Source of the DNA: JAWLFI01 sp041685645
GTDB lineage: Bacteria > Bacteroidota > Bacteroidia > Chitinophagales > Saprospiraceae
DNA length: 22,827 nucleotides
Direction: 5' to 3'
Assembly (NCBI GenBank): GCA_041685645.1
Contig: JAWLFI010000019.1
Location: 1 to 22,827 of the forward strand
The notes beneath the pieces are model-generated. The model did no database searches. It saw only the letters and a list, made by a program, of their open reading frames with translations, and was not told the origin of the DNA. A program made the translations under genes and the position numbers. This document shows, in pieces, positions 1-7,486 of the stretch; position 1 is the first letter of the stretch, and each line of letters starts with the position of its first letter.

Positions 1-481
1 AACACAGTACATTGGCGTATATGTCACCGAAACAAAAATATCTTTCCTTAACCCAAACTGCCTCTTAGCTTTTTGTGTCCGTTTTTGTGAGTAATTCCAG
101 AATGTATAGGAATTAATGGTCCAAGGAGTTCTTATTCTAAGGTGTATAGAGAATAGAAGAATACTCACCGCAAAGTCGCAAATTCTGGATGACGCACTAG
201 CGTTAGGACGCAGAGAAATGGAGTCTAGGAGGGAATGATTGATAGGATCTGAAGCGGTGTTGTTGAGAGGGACGCTTGGAAGTATTTGTTGAAGGTGATA
301 TGTACATTAGGGTAAGATACGTGCGGCCGTAAGTATCTACAAATTTCGATTAAACCACACCTTAGCGTCGTTACGCTGTTCCCCCAGCAATAAATTGAGT
401 GCGTGCCGTCTAGGATTCAGGTATTTATCTAGGTGGAGAGCAGGTGCTCCTGAAACCGAATACTCTCTCAGTTGTGTGGCT
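1..481. other. Gene-free left end
   Basis: No intact gene of convincing composition is visible downstream of ftsY. The stretch around 165-220 has the GCAAAG/GACGCAGAG type of wording often seen in degenerate intergenic repeats of Bacteroidota (recollection, not searched). Positions 228-440 may be a gene relic, listed separately. A short hairpin GAGC-AGGT-GCTC lies near 436-447, but no T-run follows it, so I do not call a terminator for ftsY. Confidence 0.4.
228..440 (+). pseudogene. Possible decayed GxxExxY-family (PDDEXK_3-like) gene
   Basis: Two short stretches recall the GxxExxY protein family in the right order. Around 228-280 an interrupted frame gives MIDR, a stop, then after a frame change GTLGSIC, which resembles the family's 'IIDxA...LGPGLLESIYE' start. 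Around 361-420 the fragments SVVTLFPQQ and, in another frame, LSACRLGF resemble the family's C-terminal 'VEtL.PiH.aQ...yLkLsgCRLGFLINFN'. Stops and frame changes separate them, and the spacing is shorter than in an intact protein of about 125 residues, which would imply deletion. This is pattern recall without alignment; chance similarity is quite possible. Confidence 0.28.
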
Positions 482-1444
482 CTAATCAGCTTCGAAGAGT
501 TGCTCGACAAAGGCCTTCTTATTAAAAACCTGCAGTTTGTCAATTTCCTCGCCAACTCCGATATATTTGATCGGGATTTTAAATTGGTCACTAATGCCTA
601 TGGCGACGCCTCCCTTAGCTGTTCCGTCCAATTTGGTTAAAGCCAATGCTGTAACTTCTGTGGCTTCCGTAAACTTTTTGCATTGTTCTATGGCATTCTG
701 TCCCGTGGTAGCATCTAATACGAGCAACACCTCATGGGGTGCGCCGGGCATGCTTTTATCCGTCGATTTTCTCATCTTGGACAACTCACGCATAAGATTA
801 ATCTTCGTGTGGAGCCGTCCGGCAGTATCGATGATAGCGACATCCAATTCATTTCGAATGGCGTGCTGAACAGTTTCGTAGGCAACGGCTGAAGGGTCGG
901 TTTGCATTCCTTTACTGAAAAAATCACAGCCCACGCGCTGAGACCAAATTTGCAATTGATCCACAGCAGCTGCCCGAAATGTATCGCCGGCACCAATGAC
1001 GACTTTTTTGCCTTTTTCTGTCCATTGGTGAGCCAGCTTCCCAATAGTTGTCGTTTTTCCCACGCCATTGACGCCAACGACCAAAACGATATATGGAGAC
1101 GGTGCGTCGTCGGGAAGATTGAAGTCTTCAAGGGAATCTGTGTTGTTCTCAGAGAGCAATTGGACGATTTCGTCTCTCAGGATATTATTGAGCTCACTCG
1201 TATTCATGTACTTATCGCGAGCCACTCGCGCTTCAATGCGATCTATGATTTTGATGGTCGTTTCCAGCCCTACATCAGAGGAGATGAGGATCTCTTCGAG
1301 ATCATCCAGCACTTCTTCATCCACTGTCGCTTTTCCGGCTACGGCTCTGGAAATCTTGGAAAAGAAGGATTTCTTTGTTTTATCTAAGCCCTCATCGAGG
1401 TCTTTTTTTTTCTCCTTATTGAAAAACTTGGAAAAGAAGCTCAT
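482..1444 (-). CDS. ftsY: Signal recognition particle receptor FtsY
   Basis: SRP-receptor GTPase that docks ribosome-SRP complexes at the inner membrane for co-translational insertion. The 320-residue protein begins MSFFSKFFNKEKKK, a short basic amphipathic start, followed by the helical N domain (about 25-110) and the NG GTPase core: G1 GVNGVGKTTT (124-133), DTFRAAA (154-160), DTAGR (206-210), TKLDGTAKGG (270-279) and GVGE (296-299). It lacks the long acidic A domain of E. coli FtsY, as is usual in this phylum. The open frame extends 19 codons upstream, but that extension crosses an intrinsic terminator, so I place the start at 1444. It is the last gene of the rpmB-rpmG-DUF4295-ftsY series. 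Identification is secure. Confidence 0.97.
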   Translation of the reverse strand: MSFFSKFFNKEKKKDLDEGLDKTKKSFFSKISRAVAGKATVDEEVLDDLEEILISSDVGLETTIKIIDRIEARVARDKYMNTSELNNILRDEIVQLLSENNTDSLEDFNLPDDAPSPYIVLVVGVNGVGKTTTIGKLAHQWTEKGKKVVIGAGDTFRAAAVDQLQIWSQRVGCDFFSKGMQTDPSAVAYETVQHAIRNELDVAIIDTAGRLHTKINLMRELSKMRKSTDKSMPGAPHEVLLVLDATTGQNAIEQCKKFTEATEVTALALTKLDGTAKGGVAIGISDQFKIPIKYIGVGEEIDKLQVFNKKAFVEQLFEAD

Positions 1445-1460
1445 AATAGCAATTTGGGTC

Positions 1461-1498
1461 AAATAAAAACAGGCTTCTCTATATAAAGAAAAGCCTGT
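1461..1498 (-). terminator. Intrinsic terminator between DUF4295 gene and ftsY
   Basis: On the minus strand the arms ACAGGCTT (1491-1498) and AAGCCTGT (1469-1476) form a perfect 8-bp stem, extended inward by three more pairs after one mismatch, and are followed directly by TTTTTATTT. This is a standard rho-independent terminator for minus-strand transcription. It would lower ftsY expression relative to the ribosomal protein genes, or make ftsY depend on readthrough or a promoter of its own. Confidence 0.8.
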
Positions 1499-1524
1499 CA
1501 AAATTAATCATAGGAAAGGGGGAG

Positions 1525-1698
1525 TTATTTCTTAGCAAAAAACTCCTTTACATTGTCTTTATGTACGATGACCTCTTTATAGGAATACTTACCCGTTTTG
1601 GGGTTCTTAATACTTTGAACAACTTTTACGTGCTCTTTTCCAGAGCCTGCATTGGCTGCTCTTTGAGCAACTCTTGCGTTTTTCGATACTTTTGCCAT
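1525..1698 (-). CDS. DUF4295 family small basic protein
   Basis: A 57-residue lysine-rich protein starting MAKVSKNARVAQRAANAG and ending KEFFAKK. Length, composition and position directly after rpmG match the DUF4295 family, which in Bacteroidota sits between rpmG and ftsY. Its function is not established; the basic composition and constant company of L28 and L33 suggest a ribosome-associated protein (inference). The start lies 3 nt after the rpmG stop, so translation is probably coupled. It is short enough to be missed by length-filtered gene calling. Transcription likely ends just downstream at the terminator at 1461-1498. Confidence 0.9.
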   Translation of the reverse strand: MAKVSKNARVAQRAANAGSGKEHVKVVQSIKNPKTGKYSYKEVIVHKDNVKEFFAKK

Positions 1699-1701
1699 GG
1701 T

Positions 1702-1890
1702 TTATTTTATTTCTTTGTGAACGGTATATTTTTTCAGAATGGGGTTAAATTTCTTCAACTCAATTCTTTCAGGAGTATTTTTTCTGTTTTTGTGAGTGAC
1801 ATACCGGGAAGTCCCGGGCAGTCCACTTTCCTTCATTTCAGTACACTCCAAAATTACCTGAATGCGATTTCCTTTACTCTTCTTAGCCAT
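1702..1890 (-). CDS. rpmG: 50S ribosomal protein L33
   Basis: 62-residue L33, beginning MAKKSKGNRIQVILEC and including SRYVTHKNRKNTPERIELKKFNP in two conserved blocks. The protein has a single Cys and no CxxC pairs, so it is the zinc-independent (C-minus) form. It lies 17 nt after rpmB and 3 nt before the DUF4295 gene, in one minus-strand unit. Small basic component of the large subunit near the E site. The call is secure. Confidence 0.96.
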   Translation of the reverse strand: MAKKSKGNRIQVILECTEMKESGLPGTSRYVTHKNRKNTPERIELKKFNPILKKYTVHKEIK

Positions 1891-1907
1891 AATACTACTT
1901 TAAACTA

Positions 1908-2156
1908 TTACAATTTTATGTTCGGAGGAGTTCCCTTTTTCTCCAGTTTTTTAACGTAGGCATAGATGCCCATTTTGTTAATGGCCTTGAGGGCTTTGGT
2001 TGAAACCTTCAAAGTTACCCACTGATCTGTTTCCGGAACGTAAAATCTCTTTTTCTTCAAATTGGGCAAAAATCTACGTCTGGTTTTTGCATTTGAAAAA
2101 GATACGTTATTTCCCGATACAGGTCTTTTTCCGGTTAAGTCACATACACGTGCCAT
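1908..2156 (-). CDS. rpmB: 50S ribosomal protein L28
   Basis: 82-residue L28 with the N-terminal signature MARVCDLTGKRP, the RRRFLPNLKKKRFYVPE block and a C-terminal KALKAINKMG helix. Only one Cys is present, so this is a non-zinc form. It is the first protein gene of the rpmB-rpmG-DUF4295-ftsY series. The 76-nt gap from the tRNA-Arg 3' end shows no clear promoter, so cotranscription from the tRNA promoter followed by tRNA processing is likely. The leader holds a 12-bp palindrome CAATTTAAATTG (2200-2211) and TTGCCAGGCAA (2176-2186) of unknown role. Confidence 0.96.
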   Translation of the reverse strand: MARVCDLTGKRPVSGNNVSFSNAKTRRRFLPNLKKKRFYVPETDQWVTLKVSTKALKAINKMGIYAYVKKLEKKGTPPNIKL

Positions 2157-2232
2157 AGTTATAAAATTTTACTTCTTGCCAGGCAAAAAGTTGAACAATC
2201 AATTTAAATTGCCAAATACATCGGCGCTATTG

Positions 2233-2306
2233 TGACCTCGGCAGGATTCGAACCTGCAACCTCCTGATCCGTAGTCAGGTGCTCTATCCAATTGAGCTAC
2301 GAAGCC
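2233..2306 (-). tRNA. tRNA-Arg (anticodon ACG)
   Basis: The minus strand folds into a full cloverleaf. The acceptor stem pairs GGCTTCG with CGAGGTC (two G-T wobbles), the D arm contains TAGCTCAATTGGATAGAGC, the anticodon stem CCTGA/TCAGG encloses loop CTACGGA with anticodon ACG, and the T arm holds GGTTCGAATCC. The discriminator base is A and the CCA tail is not encoded. Anticodon ACG (probably edited to ICG) reads CGU, CGC and CGA. Confidence 0.96.
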
Positions 2307-2351
2307 AACGAGTTTCGGGATCTTTCAGGGATCCCTCAACTTTTGCGAGGG

Positions 2352-2382
2352 CAAAGATAACACTTTATAGTTTATGTTACAA
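2352..2382 (-). promoter_or_regulatory. Bacteroidota-type promoter for tRNA-Arg (and probably rpmB operon)
   Basis: On the minus strand TTG (2380-2382), a 20-nt spacer and TATCTTTG (2352-2359) match the Bacteroidota housekeeping promoter pattern (-33 TTG, -7 TAnnTTTG). It ends 45 nt upstream of the mature tRNA 5' end. The transcribed leader contains the inverted pair GGGATCCCT/AGATCCC. Confidence 0.72.
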
Positions 2383-2432
2383 CTCCAGGCTTATAAATAT
2401 AGAGTGTAAAGGCAAATTTTAGTGCGCTTAGC

Positions 2433-4073
2433 TTAGTCTATGCAAATGAACAGGCTATTTTCTCTATTTCCATCCTGCTCTATTTCCAGGATATAGGTGC
2501 TATTGCTTAATTTGCGTTCTAAATTGACCCCGAAGGATTGTTCTTGAAATATCAAGGGAAGGTACTCCTGATTCCAAACTACCCGCCCTGTGAGGTCGAT
2601 GATTCTTGCTTTGATAGGAGATAGAGAAGTGGGGGTAAAGCTAAACGTAAATTCCCCGCTGTTGGGATTGGGATAAATTTCATTGAGCTGGAATTTATCT
2701 CCAATCTGAGTTGTTTCGGAGGAATCTGTTTCACAGAGTGCCTCCGGAACGCCTTTTAATGCTTCAAATACGTCTAATCGCCCCCCGCTGACTGTTATGG
2801 ACTCTAAACTTTCTCTTGGTGCAGCGCTGTTTAAAATGAGTTGCTTGACTTTTAATGCGGTTTCTCTGGGAGCGATGAGTGCTTGTTCTGCCAGTTCAGG
2901 GCAGGGCGAGCTATAGAGTAAAGCAATAACTCCGCTCACCATGGGAGCAGAAGCAGAGGTCCCGCTGAATGTGCCATAAGTCCCATTTGATGTGGTCGCT
3001 TGAATATTTCGTCCCGGTGCTCCTAAATGTACAAAGTTCTGATTGTAGCCGCCTTCATCCCGGTCTTTCTCATCATTCTCCGTAGTTTTCGTTACGGTGA
3101 TCTGAGCAAGTGAGCCACACAGTCCGGGCATATCTCCCTCTACGGCTATATCGACGATGCTATTGGTGGTGCTCACTACTGAGATGATACCGACATCAGA
3201 CAAACTATCCAACAGACTACACCAGTTAGGAGCGTCAGAGGGGAAAATTCCATCTATGCCCAGCGAAATGTTGGCGGCTACTACAAATGCACCTTCCTTG
3301 CCCTGACTCTCATTGTAGCGCTTTCTTTGTTCATGAGCATATTCCAGTGCCGGATAAATTTCAGTATTCGTTTTCATGGACGGAGTAAGAGGCATCAGTT
3401 TAGTGTTGTAAGCTACGCCGGCAATTCCTATTCCATTATCGGAAGATGCACCCAGAATACCTGCCACCGGAGTGCCGTGAAAGCCATCAGCATGTGTGGG
3501 AAGAGTGTCTTCAAAATTCCAACCTGAGACATCATCAATATATCCATTATTGTCATCGTCAATGCCGTTATTGGGAATTTCATGAGGATTGATCCATAGC
3601 TGATTCTCTAAATCCGGGTGATCTTCTAAAAAGCCATTGTCCAAAACGGCGATAACGATCTCGTCACCTAAACCACTCTCCGTTCCATTCAATTCGTACC
3701 AGCTTCTCGTCGCTCCGATAATCGGCAGAGCCCATTGTTCGGAAAACAATTCATCGTCGGGTTCATAGCCTCTGGGCGTCGCATAGTGTACGGATTCAAT
3801 GTGAATCACTCCCTGGCTGGCTTCAAGTTTCTTCCTCCATACTTGTTTTTCAATAGAATCAGTGTACAATGTATAGATATTGAACTTTTCTACGGAGACA
3901 TCCCAGCCGATGCCGGCTTTTTGCGGTTGGGCTTTTCGAAGCCATTGTTCCCAGGCTGCTTTTGACTCCATCTGGATGACCAAATTGTGGTTTTGAGATG
4001 ACTGAGCCACAGCTTCTGTGTTGGCTATGAGTAAGAAGAAAAGCAGACTGATATATATGCTAAAAACCTTCAT
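2433..4073 (-). CDS. Secreted subtilisin-like (S8) serine protease with T9SS sorting domain
   Basis: A 546-residue protein read from MKVFSIYISLLFFLLIANTE, a classical Sec signal peptide probably cleaved after AVAQ. The open frame extends 44 codons upstream, but the signal peptide fixes this start. The S8 catalytic residues are Asp145 (IAVLDNGF), His199 (HGTPVAGI) and Ser373 (SGTSASAPMVSG); Asn304 in STTNS fits the oxyanion-hole position, where GN is commoner. Insert 166-176 (NNGIDDDNNGY) is an acidic, possibly calcium-binding loop. The last ~80 residues, starting LNEIYPNPNSGEF and ending SLFICID, have the layout of a type IX secretion type A sorting domain, so the protease is probably exported through T9SS and released or surface-bound. 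Substrate unknown; degradation of external protein is the simplest inference. Confidence 0.93.
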   Translation of the reverse strand: MKVFSIYISLLFFLLIANTEAVAQSSQNHNLVIQMESKAAWEQWLRKAQPQKAGIGWDVSVEKFNIYTLYTDSIEKQVWRKKLEASQGVIHIESVHYATPRGYEPDDELFSEQWALPIIGATRSWYELNGTESGLGDEIVIAVLDNGFLEDHPDLENQLWINPHEIPNNGIDDDNNGYIDDVSGWNFEDTLPTHADGFHGTPVAGILGASSDNGIGIAGVAYNTKLMPLTPSMKTNTEIYPALEYAHEQRKRYNESQGKEGAFVVAANISLGIDGIFPSDAPNWCSLLDSLSDVGIISVVSTTNSIVDIAVEGDMPGLCGSLAQITVTKTTENDEKDRDEGGYNQNFVHLGAPGRNIQATTSNGTYGTFSGTSASAPMVSGVIALLYSSPCPELAEQALIAPRETALKVKQLILNSAAPRESLESITVSGGRLDVFEALKGVPEALCETDSSETTQIGDKFQLNEIYPNPNSGEFTFSFTPTSLSPIKARIIDLTGRVVWNQEYLPLIFQEQSFGVNLERKLSNSTYILEIEQDGNRENSLFICID

Positions 4074-4420
4074 AAGAGAATTTAATGTCCTAACCCTAAA
4101 AAATGCAAGCATTTTTCTCCTTGCGGGCCGAAGATAATTCAAATCCTTGATTTTGAAACAATTACAGAAAAAATAGGCAGATTGTTCTATTATTATAATA
4201 CCCAACTTTGGGTATTAGGATTTGAATTATATCGAGGGTTAACCCTTTGTTAAGTTGCTATTTTTCAAAACATTATTTATACAGAGCACGATGTTTGCCA
4301 TACAGGTTGTGTACAATGCAAGCTAATATAATAGCTTTGAAACGTTTTGAACTCTTTTTGATTGTTATTTTTTATAATTTATCTATTTCCAATTGCATTA
4401 AAACTTCTCCCAAGGTCTGA
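4074..4420. other. Intergenic region upstream of subtilase with two inverted repeats
   Basis: No gene seen. An inverted repeat with arms AATACCCA (4197-4204) and TGGGTATT (4209-4216) and a 12-bp palindrome AGGGTTAACCCT (4235-4246) lie about 120-170 nt upstream of the subtilase start. Either could be an operator or part of a transcript leader. No clear TAnnTTTG promoter box was found. Confidence 0.4.
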
Positions 4421-5209
4421 TTATTTTCTCAAATCTTCCTTTAGTTCTCTGATATAGTCGAATCCCTTTCTCATCCTTGGGCCATACCATGAAAACATCT
4501 CTCCATCCACTAATAGGATCTTTTCTGTGGGAAGACTCCCGGATAACTCTTTTTGGTGTTTTTCTTTGAATGGGAAGGGTTCGGAAGAGAGGAAAATGTA
4601 ATCGGCATCCAGCTCTTGCAATTCCTCTTTCTCGACCTGAGGGTATCTCGGTCGGTCGCCAAATACATTGTCAAACCCACAATCCGTTAGAAAGGAGTGG
4701 ATATAGGTGTCATTCCCTACCACCATCCATGGTTTTCTCCAAATGACATAAGCCACTTTGATCTTTTTTTCTGCAGAGGCAACACTTTGTCGCGCCTTAT
4801 TGATTCCATTCAGGCAGCTTTCTGCTTCTCCGGAGCGTCCGCAAAGTTCTCCCAACTGCACGATCATTTCTGTGGCATCATTTACCGTGTGGATATCCGA
4901 CATCCAAACGGGATAGCGCTCTTGAAGGAATTCGATATCTCGGCGCGTGTTTTCTTCTTTGTTGCCAATGATCAGGTCGGGTTTCAATTCCTTTATGGTG
5001 CCTCTCTTTACCTTTTTCGTACCTCCAACTCGTATTTTATTGCGGAACCATTGTTTGGGATGGACGCAAAACTTCGTGATGCCAACGACTTCATCCTCAA
5101 GCCCGAGTTCAAAGAGTAGTTCGGTTTGGGAGGGGACCAGAGAGATAATCCGCTGCGGAGGGTGGTTAGTGAGTTGCACCTGCTGATTCATTTGGTCCTT
5201 GAAGGTCAT
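4421..5209 (-). CDS. Helical-backbone metal receptor (BtuF/TroA-like periplasmic-binding fold, PF01497)
   Basis: A 262-residue protein of the class III substrate-binding fold that binds iron chelates or corrinoids in ABC uptake systems. The N-terminal block PPQRIISLVPSQTELLFELG (about 17-36) is the hallmark, followed by VVGITKFCVHP, KPDLIIGNKEENT, and the C-terminal lobe beginning KVAYVIWRKPWMVVGNDTYI. Start 5209 (MTFKDQ) is chosen because homologues begin with a similar 'F.DQ.G..v.l' stretch; 5221 is an alternative. A much longer open frame to 5530 runs into GC-rich repeat sequence and looks spurious. There is no signal peptide or lipobox, so it appears cytoplasmic, and no permease or ATPase lies alongside. 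The ligand cannot be named from sequence. Confidence 0.82.
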   Translation of the reverse strand: MTFKDQMNQQVQLTNHPPQRIISLVPSQTELLFELGLEDEVVGITKFCVHPKQWFRNKIRVGGTKKVKRGTIKELKPDLIIGNKEENTRRDIEFLQERYPVWMSDIHTVNDATEMIVQLGELCGRSGEAESCLNGINKARQSVASAEKKIKVAYVIWRKPWMVVGNDTYIHSFLTDCGFDNVFGDRPRYPQVEKEELQELDADYIFLSSEPFPFKEKHQKELSGSLPTEKILLVDGEMFSWYGPRMRKGFDYIRELKEDLRK

Positions 5210-5384
5210 GATTGAGTTCATTTCATTTATAACAAGTCGGGCGGGTCGGATAGTTGAATGAAAGGTACTATTTTTCTTTGGAATATAGATATTTGGGGGT
5301 GGAATCAGGGAGGATTGCTCCATGAAATCAAGTGGGGAATCAATGGGCCGACTGACTGGGAAAGTGTTAGCCAGTGGAGAAGTA

Positions 5385-5682
5385 TTGTGTGTGGCTTGCG
5401 GGAGGCCTCCGGCAGGGATAGGAGTGGTACGGCGCGCCTGCCGGACCGATGCAGGAGTGGATCGAGGAGGCGACCGAATGGAAGCCACCGCAGATCCAGG
5501 GGCTGGAAGTGAGGTGGATGTACTGCACATCCGAGGCCTGGGTCTGAAATGATGGAGGGCGATGTGAAAAACGCAGGCCCTTACTCCTGCACGGTTCCGG
5601 CTAGCGGCGTAGGAACGGATAGCCCGTCGGCCCCGCCGAAGATCCGGTCAGCGCGATGGCTGGCGGGGCCGGCCGGCCAAAT
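5385..5682 (-). repeat. GC-rich hairpin element A (downstream of lepB)
   Basis: A block clearly richer in GC than its flanks fills the gap between lepB and the metal-receptor gene. Read on the minus strand, a T-rich lead (TTTTTATGATTTGG) is followed by strong stems: 5626-5637 with 5662-5673 (12 pairs, one wobble), GTTCC/GGAAC (5594-5598 with 5612-5616), GCAGG/CCTGC (5573-5577 with 5586-5590) and a 9-bp pair 5408-5416 with 5437-5445. The open frames crossing it have arginine/proline/serine-rich, low-quality translations and I do not call them genes. Its layout recalls elements B and C of this window, so it is probably a dispersed intergenic repeat; a structured 3' UTR of lepB is the alternative. 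Confidence 0.6.
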
Positions 5683-5704
5683 CATAAAAATTAGAGCACC
5701 GGGG

Positions 5705-7303
5705 CTAATCTTCGGGCTTGACATTCGCTGACTTGAACACCCGATCCCAGCGGATGCCGTTCCCCATGGATCCCTCCACGGTCGAGAAGAAAATGAATAG
5801 GGGCTGCCCCACGATATGCGTCTCCGGCACGAAGCCCCAAATCCTGGAGTCCTCGGAGTTATGGCGATTATCTCCCATCATCCAATAATAATCCCATTGA
5901 AAGGTATATTCATTCGTCTTTTGATCATTGATGTAGATGTCGTCTCCTTCCAGGCGCAAATCGTTATTCTCGTACACATTGATGATCCTTCGATAGAGCG
6001 GCAGATTTTCCTTGTTTAGGGTAATGGTGGCGCCTTTCTTTGGAATGTAAATGGGGCCAAAATTATCATAGGTCCACTCGCCTGAAATGTGGGCTGCGTG
6101 AGGGAAAAAGTGATCCGGCTGAAAAGGGTACTGGGACAGGTCCAACGGCTCAATGGTGGCCTTGGGAATCATCGATTGAATTTTTTCCTTCTGGTCATCG
6201 GTCAAGACGATTTGGATTCTGCGGTCATCTGCATGCTGTATGTCTTCCTGAGAAATTTTCCACTCGCTGAATTTGCGGGTATTCAGGAATTCTCCATTGA
6301 GGTTGATGATGTAGGTGAAGCCGAGTTCGTCGGGATTATTTGCTTTTTCGCCATTGATGTGAACCTGGCGATCAATAATTTCCAGAGAATCTCCTCCTTT
6401 GGCTACACATCGCTTGATGTAGAAGTCCGTCTTGTCCAGGGGGCGGTGGACGAAGGGGTATCGGCGCTGATAATTGTCCAGATTTCCGGACCTTTTGGCC
6501 TGACCGATATCTATGGTTCGCGAGGGCAGTATAAATACTGAATCGCCGACCGGCCAATTGAAAACGACGGGGTCATTTCTTTTTACCTTATTGATCGCGG
6601 GGAAGCGAAAATAGGGGAGAGAGGGCCATTTCAAGTAGGACTCCGTTTGCAGGATCGGGATGCGATTGTGGAGAAGTGGAAATTGAGCAATGGTCATTGG
6701 TGTTCGCATTCCGTAATGGACTTTACTCACAAATAAATAGTCTCCCACCATGAGAGAATCTTCCATGGAAGAAGTGGGGATGGTATAGGCTTCGATGAGA
6801 AACATCCGGATAAAAGCGGCGGCAAAAACGGCGAAGATCAGTGATTCGCCCCATTCTCTGGCGCTGGATTTCTTATAGGGATTTTTGTTTTTGAGTTTTT
6901 CAAACTCGTACTTCTTTCCTTCTTCGAGCGCGGCCTTCATTTTCTCCTGATAGTCTTTTTCCAACTGAACTGAAGGACCTTTGTAGGCTTTGGGCCGATT
7001 TTTTGCCAGCCAGAGGAAGTAAAACGGAGCACCGACAACGGCTAAAAACGAGTGCTTGAATTTTAATTGTCCAAAGGAGCGCACCATTTCAATGGCCAGA
7101 TTGGCGTAGATAAAAATATTGACGATGGGGAATAACAGCCACCAGGCATAATTTGGAGAGCGCCCGACGGCAGCAGCCCAGGCTCCAAAATTGACTCCCG
7201 GAATCCATCCCTTTTTTGCCGGAATACCGATGAGCGGAAATAAAAGGGTGAGCGAATAACTCAACAGGAGGTAAATGACAATGAGGAAAATTAAAAGACC
7301 CAT
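5705..7303 (-). CDS. lepB: Signal peptidase I
   Basis: Inner-membrane serine-lysine protease that removes signal peptides of Sec-exported proteins, including the neighbouring subtilase. The 532-residue form is long, as is typical of Bacteroidota LepB. Three or so hydrophobic segments precede the catalytic domain (about 1-22, 52-70, 85-100), then a charged linker, then a membrane segment (about 152-170). Catalytic Ser179 lies in IPTSSMEDSLMVGDYLF and Lys297 in FYIKRCVAKGGDSLEI; the box GDNRHNSEDSRIWGFVP is at 478-493. A large insertion (about 315-460) separates the Lys box from the final box. A TATCTTTG promoter box sits 22 nt upstream of the start. It is followed by element A. Confidence 0.96.
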   Translation of the reverse strand: MGLLIFLIVIYLLLSYSLTLLFPLIGIPAKKGWIPGVNFGAWAAAVGRSPNYAWWLLFPIVNIFIYANLAIEMVRSFGQLKFKHSFLAVVGAPFYFLWLAKNRPKAYKGPSVQLEKDYQEKMKAALEEGKKYEFEKLKNKNPYKKSSAREWGESLIFAVFAAAFIRMFLIEAYTIPTSSMEDSLMVGDYLFVSKVHYGMRTPMTIAQFPLLHNRIPILQTESYLKWPSLPYFRFPAINKVKRNDPVVFNWPVGDSVFILPSRTIDIGQAKRSGNLDNYQRRYPFVHRPLDKTDFYIKRCVAKGGDSLEIIDRQVHINGEKANNPDELGFTYIINLNGEFLNTRKFSEWKISQEDIQHADDRRIQIVLTDDQKEKIQSMIPKATIEPLDLSQYPFQPDHFFPHAAHISGEWTYDNFGPIYIPKKGATITLNKENLPLYRRIINVYENNDLRLEGDDIYINDQKTNEYTFQWDYYWMMGDNRHNSEDSRIWGFVPETHIVGQPLFIFFSTVEGSMGNGIRWDRVFKSANVKPED

Positions 7304-7324
7304 AGTAATCCGTTTTTAGTTCTG

Positions 7325-7332
7325 CAAAGATA
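7325..7332 (-). promoter_or_regulatory. Promoter -7 element for lepB
   Basis: Minus-strand TATCTTTG, the exact Bacteroidota -7 box also seen before tRNA-Arg and rpsP, lies 22 nt upstream of the lepB ATG. The -33 region is only T-rich (GGCTTTTT), without a clear TTTG. It shows lepB is probably transcribed independently of the phosphorelay operon upstream. Confidence 0.6.
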
Positions 7333-7486
7333 AAATTTACAGTAAAAAGCCAGCGTCGGGATGTGAAGTATTCAGTGAAAGACAAGGTCAAAGGTACCTT
7401 TACCCGACTTATTTCTCGAATCTTTCTGAAATTGTGGTACATCCTGAAGATAGATCGCTTAGTAGGCGTGCATTCTGGAAGTTAAT

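Noticed and set aside
772..1131. Open frame on the same strand inside ftsY (and others in ftsY, lepB and the hybrid kinase)
   Set aside because: Shadows of genes with complete catalytic motifs in the main frame; no independent family signal.
482..1501. Longer FtsY start at 1501
   Set aside because: The extra 19 residues are encoded by the intrinsic terminator hairpin and its T-run.
2433..4205. Longer subtilase start at 4205
   Set aside because: It would place 44 residues before a classical signal peptide that begins at 4073.
4421..5530. Long open frame giving a 369-residue protein for the metal receptor
   Set aside because: The first ~107 residues are Pro/Ser/Arg/Thr-rich and come from the GC-rich repeat element; the family's N-terminus begins at 5209.
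5258..5731. Three plus-strand open frames in the lepB-receptor gap
   Set aside because: Translations are Arg/Gly/Ser/Pro-rich with no family resemblance and coincide with hairpin-rich repeat sequence.
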